From Candidatus Falkowiibacteriota bacterium (GTDB taxonomy: Bacteria; Patescibacteriota; Patescibacteriia; UBA11705; JACRDX01): DNA of 15,202 nt. A program made the position numbers and the translations under genes. The stretch covers positions 1-15,202 of the forward strand of contig JACRDX010000025.1 of NCBI GenBank assembly GCA_016212745.1, written 5' to 3'. The notes beneath the pieces are model-generated. The model was not told the DNA's origin and ran no database searches. It saw nothing but the letters and a program-made list of their open reading frames with translations. Positions 6,509 through 13,255 of the stretch are shown here, piece by piece. Position 1 is the first letter of the stretch, and the number at the start of each line of letters is the position of its first letter.

Positions 6509-9439
6509 ATGACACCCTTTCAGAAAAGAGAAGAAGAATTATTGAAATTTTGGAAAGAAAATAAGATTTTTGAAAAGTCGGTGGAAGCGCGCGACGTGAA
6601 AAAATCGTATGTTTTTTACGATGGCCCGCCATTCGCGACCGGTTTGCCGCACTATGGCCACATTGTTGCCAGCACAATAAAAGATGTTGTGCCGCGTTTT
6701 TGGACAATGAACGGCCGCCGCGTTGAGCGCAAATGGGGCTGGGATTGCCATGGTTTGCCGATTGAAAATATCGTTGAGCAAGAATTAAAATTAAATTCCC
6801 GGCAGGACATTGAAAAAATGGGTGTGGCAAAATTTAACGAGGTGTGTGAATCAAAAGTTTTGATGTACGTCGAAGAATGGAAAAAAATTATTGAGCGGCT
6901 CGGACGTTGGGTTGAGATGGAAAACGATTACAAAACAATGGACCTGCATTTTATGGAGTCGGTTTGGTGGGTATTTAAATCTCTTTGGGACAAAAAATTG
7001 ATTTATGAAGGCAGAAAATCCATGCACATTTGTCCGCGCTGCGAAACGACTTTGAGTAATATTGAAGTTGCTGAAGGTTATCGCGATGTTGTTGATTTAT
7101 CAATAACCGCGAAGTTTGAATTGGTTGACCAACCCGGAACGTTTGTTTTGGTGTGGACAACAACTCCGTGGACTTTGCCTGGCAATGTTGTTTTGGCGGT
7201 TGGAGCTGACGTTGACTACGCGTTAGTTGTTGAAAAGGCTGACCCAGATGTTAAATACATCATGGCAAAAGCATTGGTGCCAAATGTTTTTGGCGAAGAA
7301 GAATTTGAAATAGTTTCAGAATTCAAGGGTAACGCGCTGGTTGGAAAAAGCTATAAACCGTTGTTTGATTATTTTGTTAGAGCTGACATGTTGAACAAAG
7401 AAAATTTGTATAAAATCGTGACGGCAAATTTTGTTTCAACCGATGATGGGACTGGCGTTGTGCATATTGCTCCGGCTTTTGGCGAGGATGACATGTTGCT
7501 TGGTAAAGAGAAAAATTTGCCATTTATTCAGCACGTTTTATTGAACGGGAAATTTGTTGACGAAGTAAAGGATTGGGCTGGCGTTGAAGTTAAACCAAAA
7601 GGAGATCCAATGGCAACTGACAAAATGGTCATTGAGCATTTGCAAAAACAAGGGTTGGTTTTTGACAGCAAGGAATATACTCACAGCTACCCGCATTGCT
7701 GGCGCTGTGACACGCCATTGTTGAATTACGCAACATCATCTTGGTTTATTGCTGTGACAAAAATCAAAGACGATTTATTAAAACAGGCGAAAAAAATTTA
7801 CTGGTTTCCTGAACACATTAAAGAGGGCAGGTTTGGCAAATGGTTGGAAGGAGCTCGCGATTGGGCGATTTCGCGGTCGCGATATTGGGGAAACCCAATG
7901 CCGGTTTGGAAGTGCGCGTGCGGCGAGGTGATTGTTGTTGGTTCGCGCGAGGAATTGGAAAAATTGAGCGGTCAAAAAATAGAAAATTTGCACAAACAAT
8001 TTGTTGATGAAATAGAATTGCAATGTCCAAAATGTAAGGCAAGGGCGCGCAGAATTCCAGAAGTTTTGGATTGCTGGGTTGAGTCAGCGTCAATGCCATA
8101 TGGCCAGTTTCATTATCCTTTTGAAAATAAAGAAAAATTTGAAGAAAATTTTCCAGCGGAATTTATTGGCGAGGGAGTTGACCAAACGCGATGCTGGTTT
8201 TACGTTTTGCACATTTTGAGTACCGGGTTATTTAAAAGGCCGGCGTTTAAAAATGTTATTGTTAATGGAACTGTTTTGGCAGAAGATGGTAAAAAAATGT
8301 CAAAGCGTCTGAACAATTATCCTGATCCAGTTGAAATTTTTGACAAATACGGCGCGGACGCGATGCGGTTTTATTTAATGAATTCGCCAGTGGTCCGCGC
8401 CGAGGATTTATGTTTTTCAGAAAAAGGCGTTGAAGAAGTTTATCGCAAAATCGTTTTGATTTTGTTGAATGTTTTGTCTTTTTATAAAATGTACGCGTTG
8501 GACATAAAAGTTGAGCGCGCGATTCCAAAGAGCAAAAATATTTTAGATCAATGGATTTTGGCAAAACTGAATATTTTGATAAAAGAGACAACTGAACAAA
8601 TGGAAAAATATAATATTGCTGATGCGGAGCGCCCGATCGGTGATTTTATCAATGAACTTTCCACGTGGTTTGTCCGTAGATCGCGTGACCGTTTTAAGCG
8701 CGCTGATGAAAAGGATAAAAATGATGCGATTGCGACATTAGGTTTTGTTTTGTACAAATTGAGTTTGGTAATGGCGCCGTTCACGCCGTTTTTGGCAGAG
8801 CACGTTTACTTGGCAATGAACGTTGAAGACGCGCGCGAGTCAGTGCATCTTGAAGACTGGCCCGGCCTACGCCAATGCTTCGGCGGGCAAGCCATAGGAA
8901 AATCGCAAAATGAAATTCTAGAGCAAATGGATTTGGCGAGAAAAATTGTTGAGTTGGCCTTGGCGGCGCGCGAAGAATTGAAAATAAAAGTGCGCCAGCC
9001 GCTTTCAATATTGGAATATTTTTTACCTAATAAGAAAAAGTTAGAAAAAGAAATTGAAAATATTATTGCTGAAGAAGTGAACGTTAAAGAAATTGTTGCG
9101 TCGGAAAAAATGAATAACAAAATTGGATTCAAATTGAAAACGGACACTATCGCGTCTGTAAATTTGTCTGAAGAAATTCCCGCGGAATTGCAAAAAGAAG
9201 GTTTGCTGCGCGAGCTTGTGCGGCAGGTCAATTCTTTGAGAAAAAAACAGGGATTAACGATCAGCGACCGCATTGTTATTAGTTATAAAACTGACAGCCC
9301 TGCGATAAAAGATTTGTTGGCTGACAACGAAATGCTGGCGAAATTCAAAGAATCGGTTTTGGCCAGCGACGTCAGACAGGGTGATGGTGGACTTGAAATG
9401 AAAATTAATGACGAGATTGTCGCAATCCGTTTGGCATAA
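6509..9439 (+). CDS. ileS: Isoleucyl-tRNA synthetase, eukaryote-like (IleRS2) type
   Basis: 976 residues; charges tRNA-Ile in the cytoplasm. The class I ATP site is complete: the HIGH-equivalent HYGH (48-51, in PPFATGLPHYGH) and KMSKR (596-600). WTTTPWTLPGN begins the CP1 editing domain, and DWAISRSRYWGNPMPVW precedes the catalytic half. Cysteine pairs at 175/178, 397/400, 469/471 and 506/509 suggest zinc-binding knuckles. The signatures FATGLPHYGH and GWDCHGLPIE are those of the eukaryote-like IleRS2 clade, which includes mupirocin-insensitive enzymes; resistance here is inference only. A GC-rich palindromic repeat at 8863-8893 inserts about 12 residues (GLRQCFGGQAIG) after EDWP, before the anticodon-binding region. 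The upstream gap is AT-rich with TATTATAAAT-like -10 sequence and no SD. Confidence 0.96.
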   Translation: MTPFQKREEELLKFWKENKIFEKSVEARDVKKSYVFYDGPPFATGLPHYGHIVASTIKDVVPRFWTMNGRRVERKWGWDCHGLPIENIVEQELKLNSRQDIEKMGVAKFNEVCESKVLMYVEEWKKIIERLGRWVEMENDYKTMDLHFMESVWWVFKSLWDKKLIYEGRKSMHICPRCETTLSNIEVAEGYRDVVDLSITAKFELVDQPGTFVLVWTTTPWTLPGNVVLAVGADVDYALVVEKADPDVKYIMAKALVPNVFGEEEFEIVSEFKGNALVGKSYKPLFDYFVRADMLNKENLYKIVTANFVSTDDGTGVVHIAPAFGEDDMLLGKEKNLPFIQHVLLNGKFVDEVKDWAGVEVKPKGDPMATDKMVIEHLQKQGLVFDSKEYTHSYPHCWRCDTPLLNYATSSWFIAVTKIKDDLLKQAKKIYWFPEHIKEGRFGKWLEGARDWAISRSRYWGNPMPVWKCACGEVIVVGSREELEKLSGQKIENLHKQFVDEIELQCPKCKARARRIPEVLDCWVESASMPYGQFHYPFENKEKFEENFPAEFIGEGVDQTRCWFYVLHILSTGLFKRPAFKNVIVNGTVLAEDGKKMSKRLNNYPDPVEIFDKYGADAMRFYLMNSPVVRAEDLCFSEKGVEEVYRKIVLILLNVLSFYKMYALDIKVERAIPKSKNILDQWILAKLNILIKETTEQMEKYNIADAERPIGDFINELSTWFVRRSRDRFKRADEKDKNDAIATLGFVLYKLSLVMAPFTPFLAEHVYLAMNVEDARESVHLEDWPGLRQCFGGQAIGKSQNEILEQMDLARKIVELALAAREELKIKVRQPLSILEYFLPNKKKLEKEIENIIAEEVNVKEIVASEKMNNKIGFKLKTDTIASVNLSEEIPAELQKEGLLRELVRQVNSLRKKQGLTISDRIVISYKTDSPAIKDLLADNEMLAKFKESVLASDVRQGDGGLEMKINDEIVAIRLA
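8863..8893 (+). repeat. GC-rich palindromic repeat inside ileS
   Basis: A GC-rich block containing CGCC (8870-8873), a short loop and CGGCGGGCAAGCC (8881-8893) in an AT-rich gene. It adds roughly GLRQCFGGQAIG between two segments that are contiguous in ordinary IleRS (EDWP and the helix with EILEQMDLARKIVE). Its right half GGCGGGCAAGCC closely matches GGCGGGCAGGCAA in the intergenic copy at 9451-9471. Confidence 0.65.
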
Positions 9440-9449
9440 TTCCTAATGA

Positions 9450-9471
9450 CCCCGCCATAGGCGGGCAGGCA
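9450..9471 (+). repeat. GC-rich palindromic repeat, intergenic copy
   Basis: CCCGCC (9451-9456), ATA, GGCGGG (9460-9465), then CAGGCAA. It lies between AATGACC and CCAATGACC sequence, so it appears nested in or against the AATGACC-type repeat that follows. It starts 11 bases after the ileS stop, but no U-tract follows, so it is a poor terminator. Confidence 0.65.
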
Positions 9472-9473
9472 AA

Positions 9474-9560
9474 CCCCAATGACCAATCAAATCCCAACGG
9501 ATAAATGACCAATTGGGATTTGGGACTTGGTTATTCATTGGTCATTGATCATTGGCCATT
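9474..9560 (+). repeat. Long imperfect palindrome of the AATGACCAA family
   Basis: CAATGACCAAT (9477-9487) is complementary to ATTGGTCATTG (9537-9547), and inside it CAAATCCCAA (9488-9497) to TTGGGATTTG (9513-9522), forming a long interrupted stem. It fills most of the gap between ileS and the SanA-like gene. The AATGACCAA unit recurs in frame in the FemAB-like gene (12241-12291), and ATTGGGATTTGG recurs at 13201-13212. An open frame starting at 9505 here is repeat translation, not a gene. Confidence 0.8.
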
Positions 9561-9571
9561 TGGGTTGATTT

Positions 9572-10192
9572 ATGGATCCAATAATACAGACAATCAGGCC
9601 GCGAACATGGAAAAAATGGGCAAAACGATTTATTTTTTTATTTTTTTTGCTGATATTAATTATTGCTGGAATTCTTTTTTCAATAAATCATAAAGTTGCT
9701 GATAAAATTTTTACAATTAATTCGGCGCCGAAAAAGCAAGTGGCAGTTGTGTTCGGCGCCGGTTTAAAGTTTAAGGACTGGCCCGGCGATTTTTTGAAAG
9801 ACAGGATATTGATCGCATTGGAACTTTATAAAGAAGGAAAGGTTGAAAAAATTTTAATGAGCGGCGACAGCGCTGATTTGACGCATGACGAAGTAAAAGC
9901 AATGGTGAATTTCGCGGTGACGCAGGGATTGAAAAGCGACAATTTGATTCTAGATCCGCTCGGGCTTTCAACTTTTGACACGTGCAAGCGTTTGAAAAAT
10001 ATTTTTAAAATCAGCGACGCGATTTTGGTGACGCAAAGCGTACATCTCACTCGGGCGTTGTATGTTTGCAATAAACTGGGCGTTGACGCGGCTGGCGTGG
10101 CAGCTGATTTGAGCGATTATTCTGGAATGTGGAAATTTAAAATGCGGGAATTTTTTGCAAGCTTAGCGGCGTGGTGGCTCGCCGCGCCGTAG
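9572..10192 (+). CDS. SanA/YdcF-like DUF218 membrane-anchored protein
   Basis: 206 residues. A basic N-terminus (RPRTWKKWAKR) precedes one membrane helix (about 20-37), then a periplasm-facing DUF218 domain: VAVVFGAG (57-64), DRILIALELYKEGKVEKILMSGD (77-99 region), HDEVKAM (105-111), STFDTCKR (133-140) and VTQSVHLTRALYVCNKLG (153-170). SanA/ElyC proteins affect envelope integrity and vancomycin sensitivity in E. coli; the enzymatic activity of the fold is unsettled. The domain is conserved up to MREFFAS (about 191-197), but the last residues and stop fall in a repeat (10176-10210), and the usual short C-terminal segment after the R-E-F motif is missing. ATG 9572 has no SD and starts just after the 9474-9560 repeat. 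Confidence 0.8.
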   Translation: MDPIIQTIRPRTWKKWAKRFIFLFFLLILIIAGILFSINHKVADKIFTINSAPKKQVAVVFGAGLKFKDWPGDFLKDRILIALELYKEGKVEKILMSGDSADLTHDEVKAMVNFAVTQGLKSDNLILDPLGLSTFDTCKRLKNIFKISDAILVTQSVHLTRALYVCNKLGVDAAGVAADLSDYSGMWKFKMREFFASLAAWWLAAP

Positions 10193-10210
10193 TCTTGCCA
10201 ATGGCGCGGG
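10176..10210 (-). repeat. GC-rich palindromic repeat over the SanA-like stop codon
   Basis: Read on the minus strand it begins CCCGCGCCATTGGC and continues AAGACTACGGCGCGGC; the block GACTACGGCG is identical to part of the repeat in comEC (14096-14105 region) and one base off that in the FemAB-like gene. On the plus strand it supplies the final residues and the TAG (10190-10192) of the SanA-like gene. Confidence 0.6.
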
Positions 10211-10214
10211 ACGG

Positions 10215-10243
10215 TTGACAATATTTTTTTTGTATTTTAAGAT
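10215..10243 (+). promoter_or_regulatory. Strong promoter of the 68-aa/structured transcript
   Basis: Perfect TTGACA (10215-10220), 17-base spacer, then TAAGAT (10238-10243). This is the only perfect -35 box noticed in the window. Transcription should start near 10250, giving a leader of about 22 bases before the ATG. Confidence 0.7.
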
Positions 10244-10271
10244 ACCTTTTACGGTAGTAGGAGGGAAAACC

Positions 10272-10478
10272 ATGGGAACGGTCATTGGTTGGGACGTTTT
10301 GCTGATGCGGCGAGTACGCCGCAGATACAACGTTGAATTTGCTTGGGTAAGAGCGCGGAGGAGACTCTTCCCGCGGTGCACGATTTTTACGAGAGAATGG
10401 CTCCGCATGGCGGAATTGATGAAGCAAAACAGAAAAAGGCGACTCACCAACGGCAGGTCGTCCATGGACACAGGATAG
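10272..10478 (+). CDS. Arg-rich 68-aa hypothetical protein (or structured RNA)
   Basis: 68 residues starting MGTVIGWDVLLMRRVRRRYNV, with about a quarter arginine, no membrane helix and no family I recognise. AGGAGG 7 bases before the ATG is the strongest RBS in the window and fixes this start over an in-frame ATG at 10215. Promoter and terminator make it a complete one-gene unit. Codon use is unlike its neighbours: CTC, TTC, AAC, CGG and AGG are common, and GC content is visibly higher. The same bases also form tight hairpins (TGCGGCG/CGCCGCA at 10306-10323 extended by GACGTT/AACGTT; CGCGGaGGAG/CTTCCCGCG at 10354-10375), so a functional RNA is a real alternative. It does not match tmRNA, RNase P RNA or SRP RNA by the motifs I know. 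Confidence 0.55.
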   Translation: MGTVIGWDVLLMRRVRRRYNVEFAWVRARRRLFPRCTIFTREWLRMAELMKQNRKRRLTNGRSSMDTG

Positions 10479-10500
10479 AAGAACCTTCTATCCTTTTTTA
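10473..10500 (+). terminator. Rho-independent terminator shared by two convergent stop codons
   Basis: GGATAGAAG (10473-10481) pairs perfectly with CTTCTATCC (10485-10493) around AAC, followed by TTTTTTATTTTTT. The palindrome puts a TAG on each strand: it ends the 68-aa ORF (10476-10478) and the minus-strand 261-aa ORF (10490-10488). The U-tract is only on the plus side. Confidence 0.9.
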
Positions 10501-11273
10501 TTTTTTCTAAATAGTTCCAATACTTTTTTGTATTTTGCCGCTATTTTTTCTTGGCGATCTTTTAAGGCGGGGGAGGTGGAAGTTTGCGATATTTTTGTCA
10601 AAAATTCAATCCACGTTTCAAGCTGTTCTTCAATTCTCTGGAATATTTCTTGTTTGTATCTTTCAAGTTTGTTTTGGTCGTCAGAACTTGGGTTTTTCCC
10701 TTTGCTTAATAGATTTTTAAATTCTATTGCTTCGGTTGGCAGCGAGCCAAAAATAATCCGGGGCATTCTGATTGTTCCTTTTATAGCTGGATCGTTGTCA
10801 TTGATAAAATATTCCGCAATCGCCATTTGGCCGGTCATCAAATTGTTTTGGATTTCTTTTTCTTTCCTTTCCAAAACGTCAGGATTTTGCGCGACCGTCG
10901 CGTCAATTGCCAAGTATTCGTAGGTTGGTTTAGCGTCTGCATTGTCAATTCTGAAGCTCAAAATTAAGTCAATGCCGTGGAATAAATCATCATACTGACT
11001 TCCCGCGGAAACAGTGACAGATTCATCAAACCATCCGCGATTGTGCAAGGCTTCCATGAGACAATATTCAAAATCCTCGCTCAGCTCTATGTCTTCGCTT
11101 TTGTCAAAAGCGCCTTGGGCAAAAATTCTGGCGCGTTTTTCTTTTAGCCGCATGGCGTCGCGTTTTAGCTTCATTTCGTCGTAAACGTCTTCAAACTCCG
11201 AAAAATTTGGGCGCGTATCTGCCCAAGACGATTTTATCGCAGTGTCAAAAGTGTAAGCTTTTTCCGGCTTCAT
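10488..11273 (-). CDS. Hypothetical protein, possible PD-(D/E)XK-like nuclease fold
   Basis: 261 residues, soluble, with a highly charged C-terminal helical region. No family recognised with confidence. Residues 65-128 have the spacing of a PD-(D/E)XK core: a helix with E66/E69 (SEDFEYCLMEALHNRG), then YDDLFHGIDLILSF (94-107) with D102 on a strand, then EYLAIDATV (119-127) with D124, followed by a Lys/Glu-rich helix. The usual D/E-x-K reads D-A-T, so this would be a variant or inactive site. Residues 28-50 and 200-260 look like coiled-coil helices. It converges on the 68-aa gene and diverges from ruvA; the 108-base gap holds the ruvA promoter and AT-rich sequence without a clear promoter for this gene. 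A link to ruvA in DNA repair is speculation. Confidence 0.7.
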   Translation of the reverse strand: MKPEKAYTFDTAIKSSWADTRPNFSEFEDVYDEMKLKRDAMRLKEKRARIFAQGAFDKSEDIELSEDFEYCLMEALHNRGWFDESVTVSAGSQYDDLFHGIDLILSFRIDNADAKPTYEYLAIDATVAQNPDVLERKEKEIQNNLMTGQMAIAEYFINDNDPAIKGTIRMPRIIFGSLPTEAIEFKNLLSKGKNPSSDDQNKLERYKQEIFQRIEEQLETWIEFLTKISQTSTSPALKDRQEKIAAKYKKVLELFRKNKKG

Positions 11274-11344
11274 ATTTGGTCATTTATTTAAATATGGTAG
11301 CATTTTTGCAAAAATATTCCAAGGGTTGAAGTAGCGCGAAAAAG

Positions 11345-11373
11345 TTGAAAAAATATCTGCGGCAGTGTATTAT
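11345..11373 (+). promoter_or_regulatory. Promoter for ruvA, predicted leaderless
   Basis: TTGAAA (11345-11350), 17-base spacer, TATTAT (11368-11373). The -10 ends 8 bases before the ruvA ATG at 11382, so transcription should begin at or next to the start codon, which fits the lack of any SD. Confidence 0.6.
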
Positions 11374-11381
11374 TTAGATGT

Positions 11382-11960
11382 ATGATTGCGTATATAAAAG
11401 GTAAAATTAAATTCAAGGGTGAGAATTTTGTGGTGCTGGAAAACAATGGTATCGGTTATCAGATTTTTATTCCGCAGGAATTGTTATTGAAAATTGAAAT
11501 TGGCGACGCGATGGAATTTTTCATGCACCAGCATGTTCGTGAAGACGCGTTGCAACTTTTTGGATTTGCGACAGCAGAAGAATTAAAATTGTTTGAACTG
11601 TTGATTTCAATTTCAGGCATTGGCCCGAAAACAGGACTGGGCGTTTTGTCTGTGGCAAAAGTGGGTGACATAAAATCAGCGATTATAAATCAGGATGCGT
11701 CAATTTTGAAAAAAGTTTCAGGCATTGGCGCGAAAATGGCAGAGCGGATTATTTTGGAATTGAAAAATAAAGTCGCGGGAATTGTGGGCGTTGGCGATAT
11801 TAAATCCAAAGAGGAAATGGGCGCAGACGCGGACGCGATTGACGCGCTGGTTGCCTTGGGATATGCGCGGGAAAAAGCGCGCGAGGTCTTGAAAAAGACA
11901 AATTCAGATTTGGATATTGGCGAGCGGGTAAAAGAGGCGTTGAGGATTATTCGTGAATGA
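11382..11960 (+). CDS. ruvA: Holliday junction branch migration protein RuvA
   Basis: 192 residues, normal length. RuvA tetramers hold the four-way junction while RuvB drives branch migration. All three domains are visible: an OB fold (1-62, MIAYIKGKI and GIGYQIFIP), two helix-hairpin-helix motifs (ISGIGPKTGLGVLS at 77-90 and VSGIGAKMAERIILELKNK at 112-130), and the C-terminal RuvB-binding domain (about 150-190, DAIDALVALGYAREKAREVL). The stop is 6 bases before the FemAB-like ATG, so the two are probably co-transcribed. ruvB and ruvC are not in the window. Confidence 0.97.
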   Translation: MIAYIKGKIKFKGENFVVLENNGIGYQIFIPQELLLKIEIGDAMEFFMHQHVREDALQLFGFATAEELKLFELLISISGIGPKTGLGVLSVAKVGDIKSAIINQDASILKKVSGIGAKMAERIILELKNKVAGIVGVGDIKSKEEMGADADAIDALVALGYAREKAREVLKKTNSDLDIGERVKEALRIIRE

Positions 11961-11966
11961 TTTTTT

Positions 11967-13034
11967 ATGATAATTCGGCATGCGACAATTGAGGATAGGG
12001 AACGCTGGGATGATTTTGTGAAGGAAAATGATACTGGCGGATTTACCCAGTCATGGGAATGGGGTGATTTTTTAAATACGCAAAATGAAAAAATTTGGCG
12101 GTTGATTGTTGAGGATGACCCGCCTTCGTCCCGCCGATTGGCGGGACTGCGGCGTGGCACGTGCCTGGCAGTGATGTTTTTGTTTAAGTCAGTGGCAAAA
12201 ATGGGACAGAGTATTTTGTATGCGCCGAGAGGACCGGTAGTAAATGACCAAATCCCAATGACCAATGACCAATCAATGACTAATGACCAATGTTGGAGAT
12301 TGATTGTTGAGGAAGTTGATAAGATTGCCAAGGAAGAGGGGGCAATGGCGTTTCAGGTTGATCCGTTTTCAGAGGATAAAAGTTGGTGTGGAATTTTTGA
12401 TGAGCTTGGTTTTGTAAAATGCGAAAGAGATATTTTGCCAAGGCATACTTTAATGTTAGATTTGCGCGGGGACGAGGAAAATTTGTTAAAACAAATGCAC
12501 GAAAAAACGCGGTACAATATTGGCGTGGCAAAAAAGCATGGAGTTGAAATTGTTGCTGACAATTTGATGTTTAAAGAATTTCACGAACTTTTGAAAAAAA
12601 CCGAAGCGCGGCAAAAAGTGAAATTTTACGGGCAGAATTACTTTAAAGAACTTTTGAAAGTTCCGTTTGCCAAATTGTACGTTGCAAAATTAGACGGTAA
12701 AATTATCGCGGCAAACATTATAATTTGTTGGGATAACACGGCTACATATTTATTCGGCGCGTCTGACCATGATTTTCGCAATGTTATGGCGCCATATTTG
12801 TTGCAATGGCAGGCCATAAAAGACGCGAAGCGCGACTGGTTTTGGTTTTATGATTTCTGGGGTGTGGCGCCGGAAAGTTCAACTGGCAAATTGGAAAATT
12901 GGGCTGGCTTTACGAAATTCAAAATGGGATTTTCGCCAAACGCGGAAATTGTTGAATATGTTGGGACTTATGAAAAAATTTACCAGCCGATTCAACTTGG
13001 GATTTATAGATTTTTGCAAAAAATGTTCAAATGA
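11967..13034 (+). CDS. FemAB-family peptidoglycan bridge aminoacyltransferase
   Basis: 355 residues in the tandem-GNAT FemA/FemB/FemX family, which adds amino acids from aminoacyl-tRNA to the lipid II stem peptide. Family features are FTQSWEWGDF (26-35), ILYAPRGPV (83-91), FQVDPF, a central MHEKTRYNIGVAKKHGVEI and the late FYDFWGVAP plus GFTKFKMGF. Two blocks do not belong to the family and coincide with repeats: residues about 52-66 (PPSSRRLAGLRRGTC) and about 93-108 (NDQIPMTNDQSMTNDQ). Without them the protein is about 324 residues and reads smoothly as VEDD followed by LAVMFLFKS. The exact substrate amino acid is unknown. Start ATG 11967 follows ruvA by 6 bases; no SD. Confidence 0.88.
   Translation: MIIRHATIEDRERWDDFVKENDTGGFTQSWEWGDFLNTQNEKIWRLIVEDDPPSSRRLAGLRRGTCLAVMFLFKSVAKMGQSILYAPRGPVVNDQIPMTNDQSMTNDQCWRLIVEEVDKIAKEEGAMAFQVDPFSEDKSWCGIFDELGFVKCERDILPRHTLMLDLRGDEENLLKQMHEKTRYNIGVAKKHGVEIVADNLMFKEFHELLKKTEARQKVKFYGQNYFKELLKVPFAKLYVAKLDGKIIAANIIICWDNTATYLFGASDHDFRNVMAPYLLQWQAIKDAKRDWFWFYDFWGVAPESSTGKLENWAGFTKFKMGFSPNAEIVEYVGTYEKIYQPIQLGIYRFLQKMFK
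12119..12159 (+). repeat. GC-rich palindromic repeat, first insertion in FemAB-like gene
   Basis: Outer arms CCCGCCTTCGTC (12119-12130) and GACTGCGGCGTGGCA (12145-12159) enclose an inner hairpin TCCCGCC/GGCGGGA with GATT loop (12129-12146). The outer arms match the comEC copy at 14084-14111 (CCCGCCTTTGTC and GACTACGGCGTGGCA) with one difference in each arm, in a protein with no relation to ComEC. Confidence 0.8.
12241..12291 (+). repeat. AATGACCAA-family repeat, second insertion in FemAB-like gene
   Basis: AATGACCAA occurs three times in frame (at 12243, 12264 and 12282, the first two joined by ATCCC-type sequence), plus a related AATCAATGACT. It encodes N-D-Q-I-P-M-T-N-D-Q-S-M-T-N-D-Q, inserted directly after the conserved RGPV. 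The same units form the palindrome at 9474-9560. Confidence 0.8.
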
Positions 13035-13183
13035 AAAATTACTCACGGAAAATTTGTAAAAAAGTGACTCGGTACAGAACGCCATCAAGAATCAGGGCAA
13101 ATAATGTTTATAAAAATCGACGGAGGTCAATATTTAAATTCGAAATCCTAAATTCGAAATCCGAAACAAGCACGAAATCCTAA
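13031..13183 (+). CDS. Possible small basic protein, C-terminus taken from a repeat
   Basis: 50-residue frame whose ATG overlaps the FemAB-like stop (ATGA at 13031-13034), an arrangement typical of translational coupling. The first 35 residues are very basic (MKNYSRKICKKVTRYRTPS, then RIRANNVYKNRRRS). The remainder, from about residue 36, is translation of the palindromic repeat 13136-13249, which also supplies the TAA. No family recognised. It may be a gene whose original end was replaced by the repeat, or a chance frame. Apart from this frame, the repeat and the hairpin at 13256-13288, I see nothing in the 321 bases between the FemAB-like and lipoprotein genes. Confidence 0.35.
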   Translation: MKNYSRKICKKVTRYRTPSRIRANNVYKNRRRSIFKFEILNSKSETSTKS

Positions 13184-13249
13184 TGTTCCAATATTGAAAC
13201 ATTGGGATTTGGAATTTGTTTCGAATTTAGTGCTTTGCATTTCGAATTT
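13136..13249. repeat. 114-base imperfect palindrome (AAATTCGAAAT family)
   Basis: AAATTCGAAAT (13136-13146) pairs with ATTTCGAATTT (13239-13249); further in, CGAAACAA pairs with TTGTTTCG, and AATCCTAATGTT with AACATTGGGATT at 11 of 12 positions, around CCAATATTGA. Read on both strands this makes one long hairpin. It shares ATTGGGATTTGG with the 9474-9560 repeat, suggesting related or composite elements. Confidence 0.85.
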
Positions 13250-13255
13250 TTTATT

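Noticed and set aside
9505..9693. 62-aa ORF before the SanA-like gene
   Set aside because: Its first half is translation of the 9474-9560 palindrome and its second half is out of frame with the well-supported DUF218 gene.
10250..10493. tmRNA, RNase P RNA or SRP RNA in the structured unit
   Set aside because: None of the conserved core motifs of these RNAs that I know appear in order; kept as an unknown unit.
12102..12313. 14-base direct repeat TTGATTGTTGAGGA in the FemAB-like gene (12102-12115 and 12300-12313)
   Set aside because: Both encode LIVE in family-typical positions, so similar codons for similar residues explain it; it does not mark insertion ends.
13136..13249. CRISPR array or tRNA-like structure
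   Set aside because: TTCGAA-type motifs repeat, but there are no regular repeat-spacer units and no cloverleaf; it is one long palindrome.
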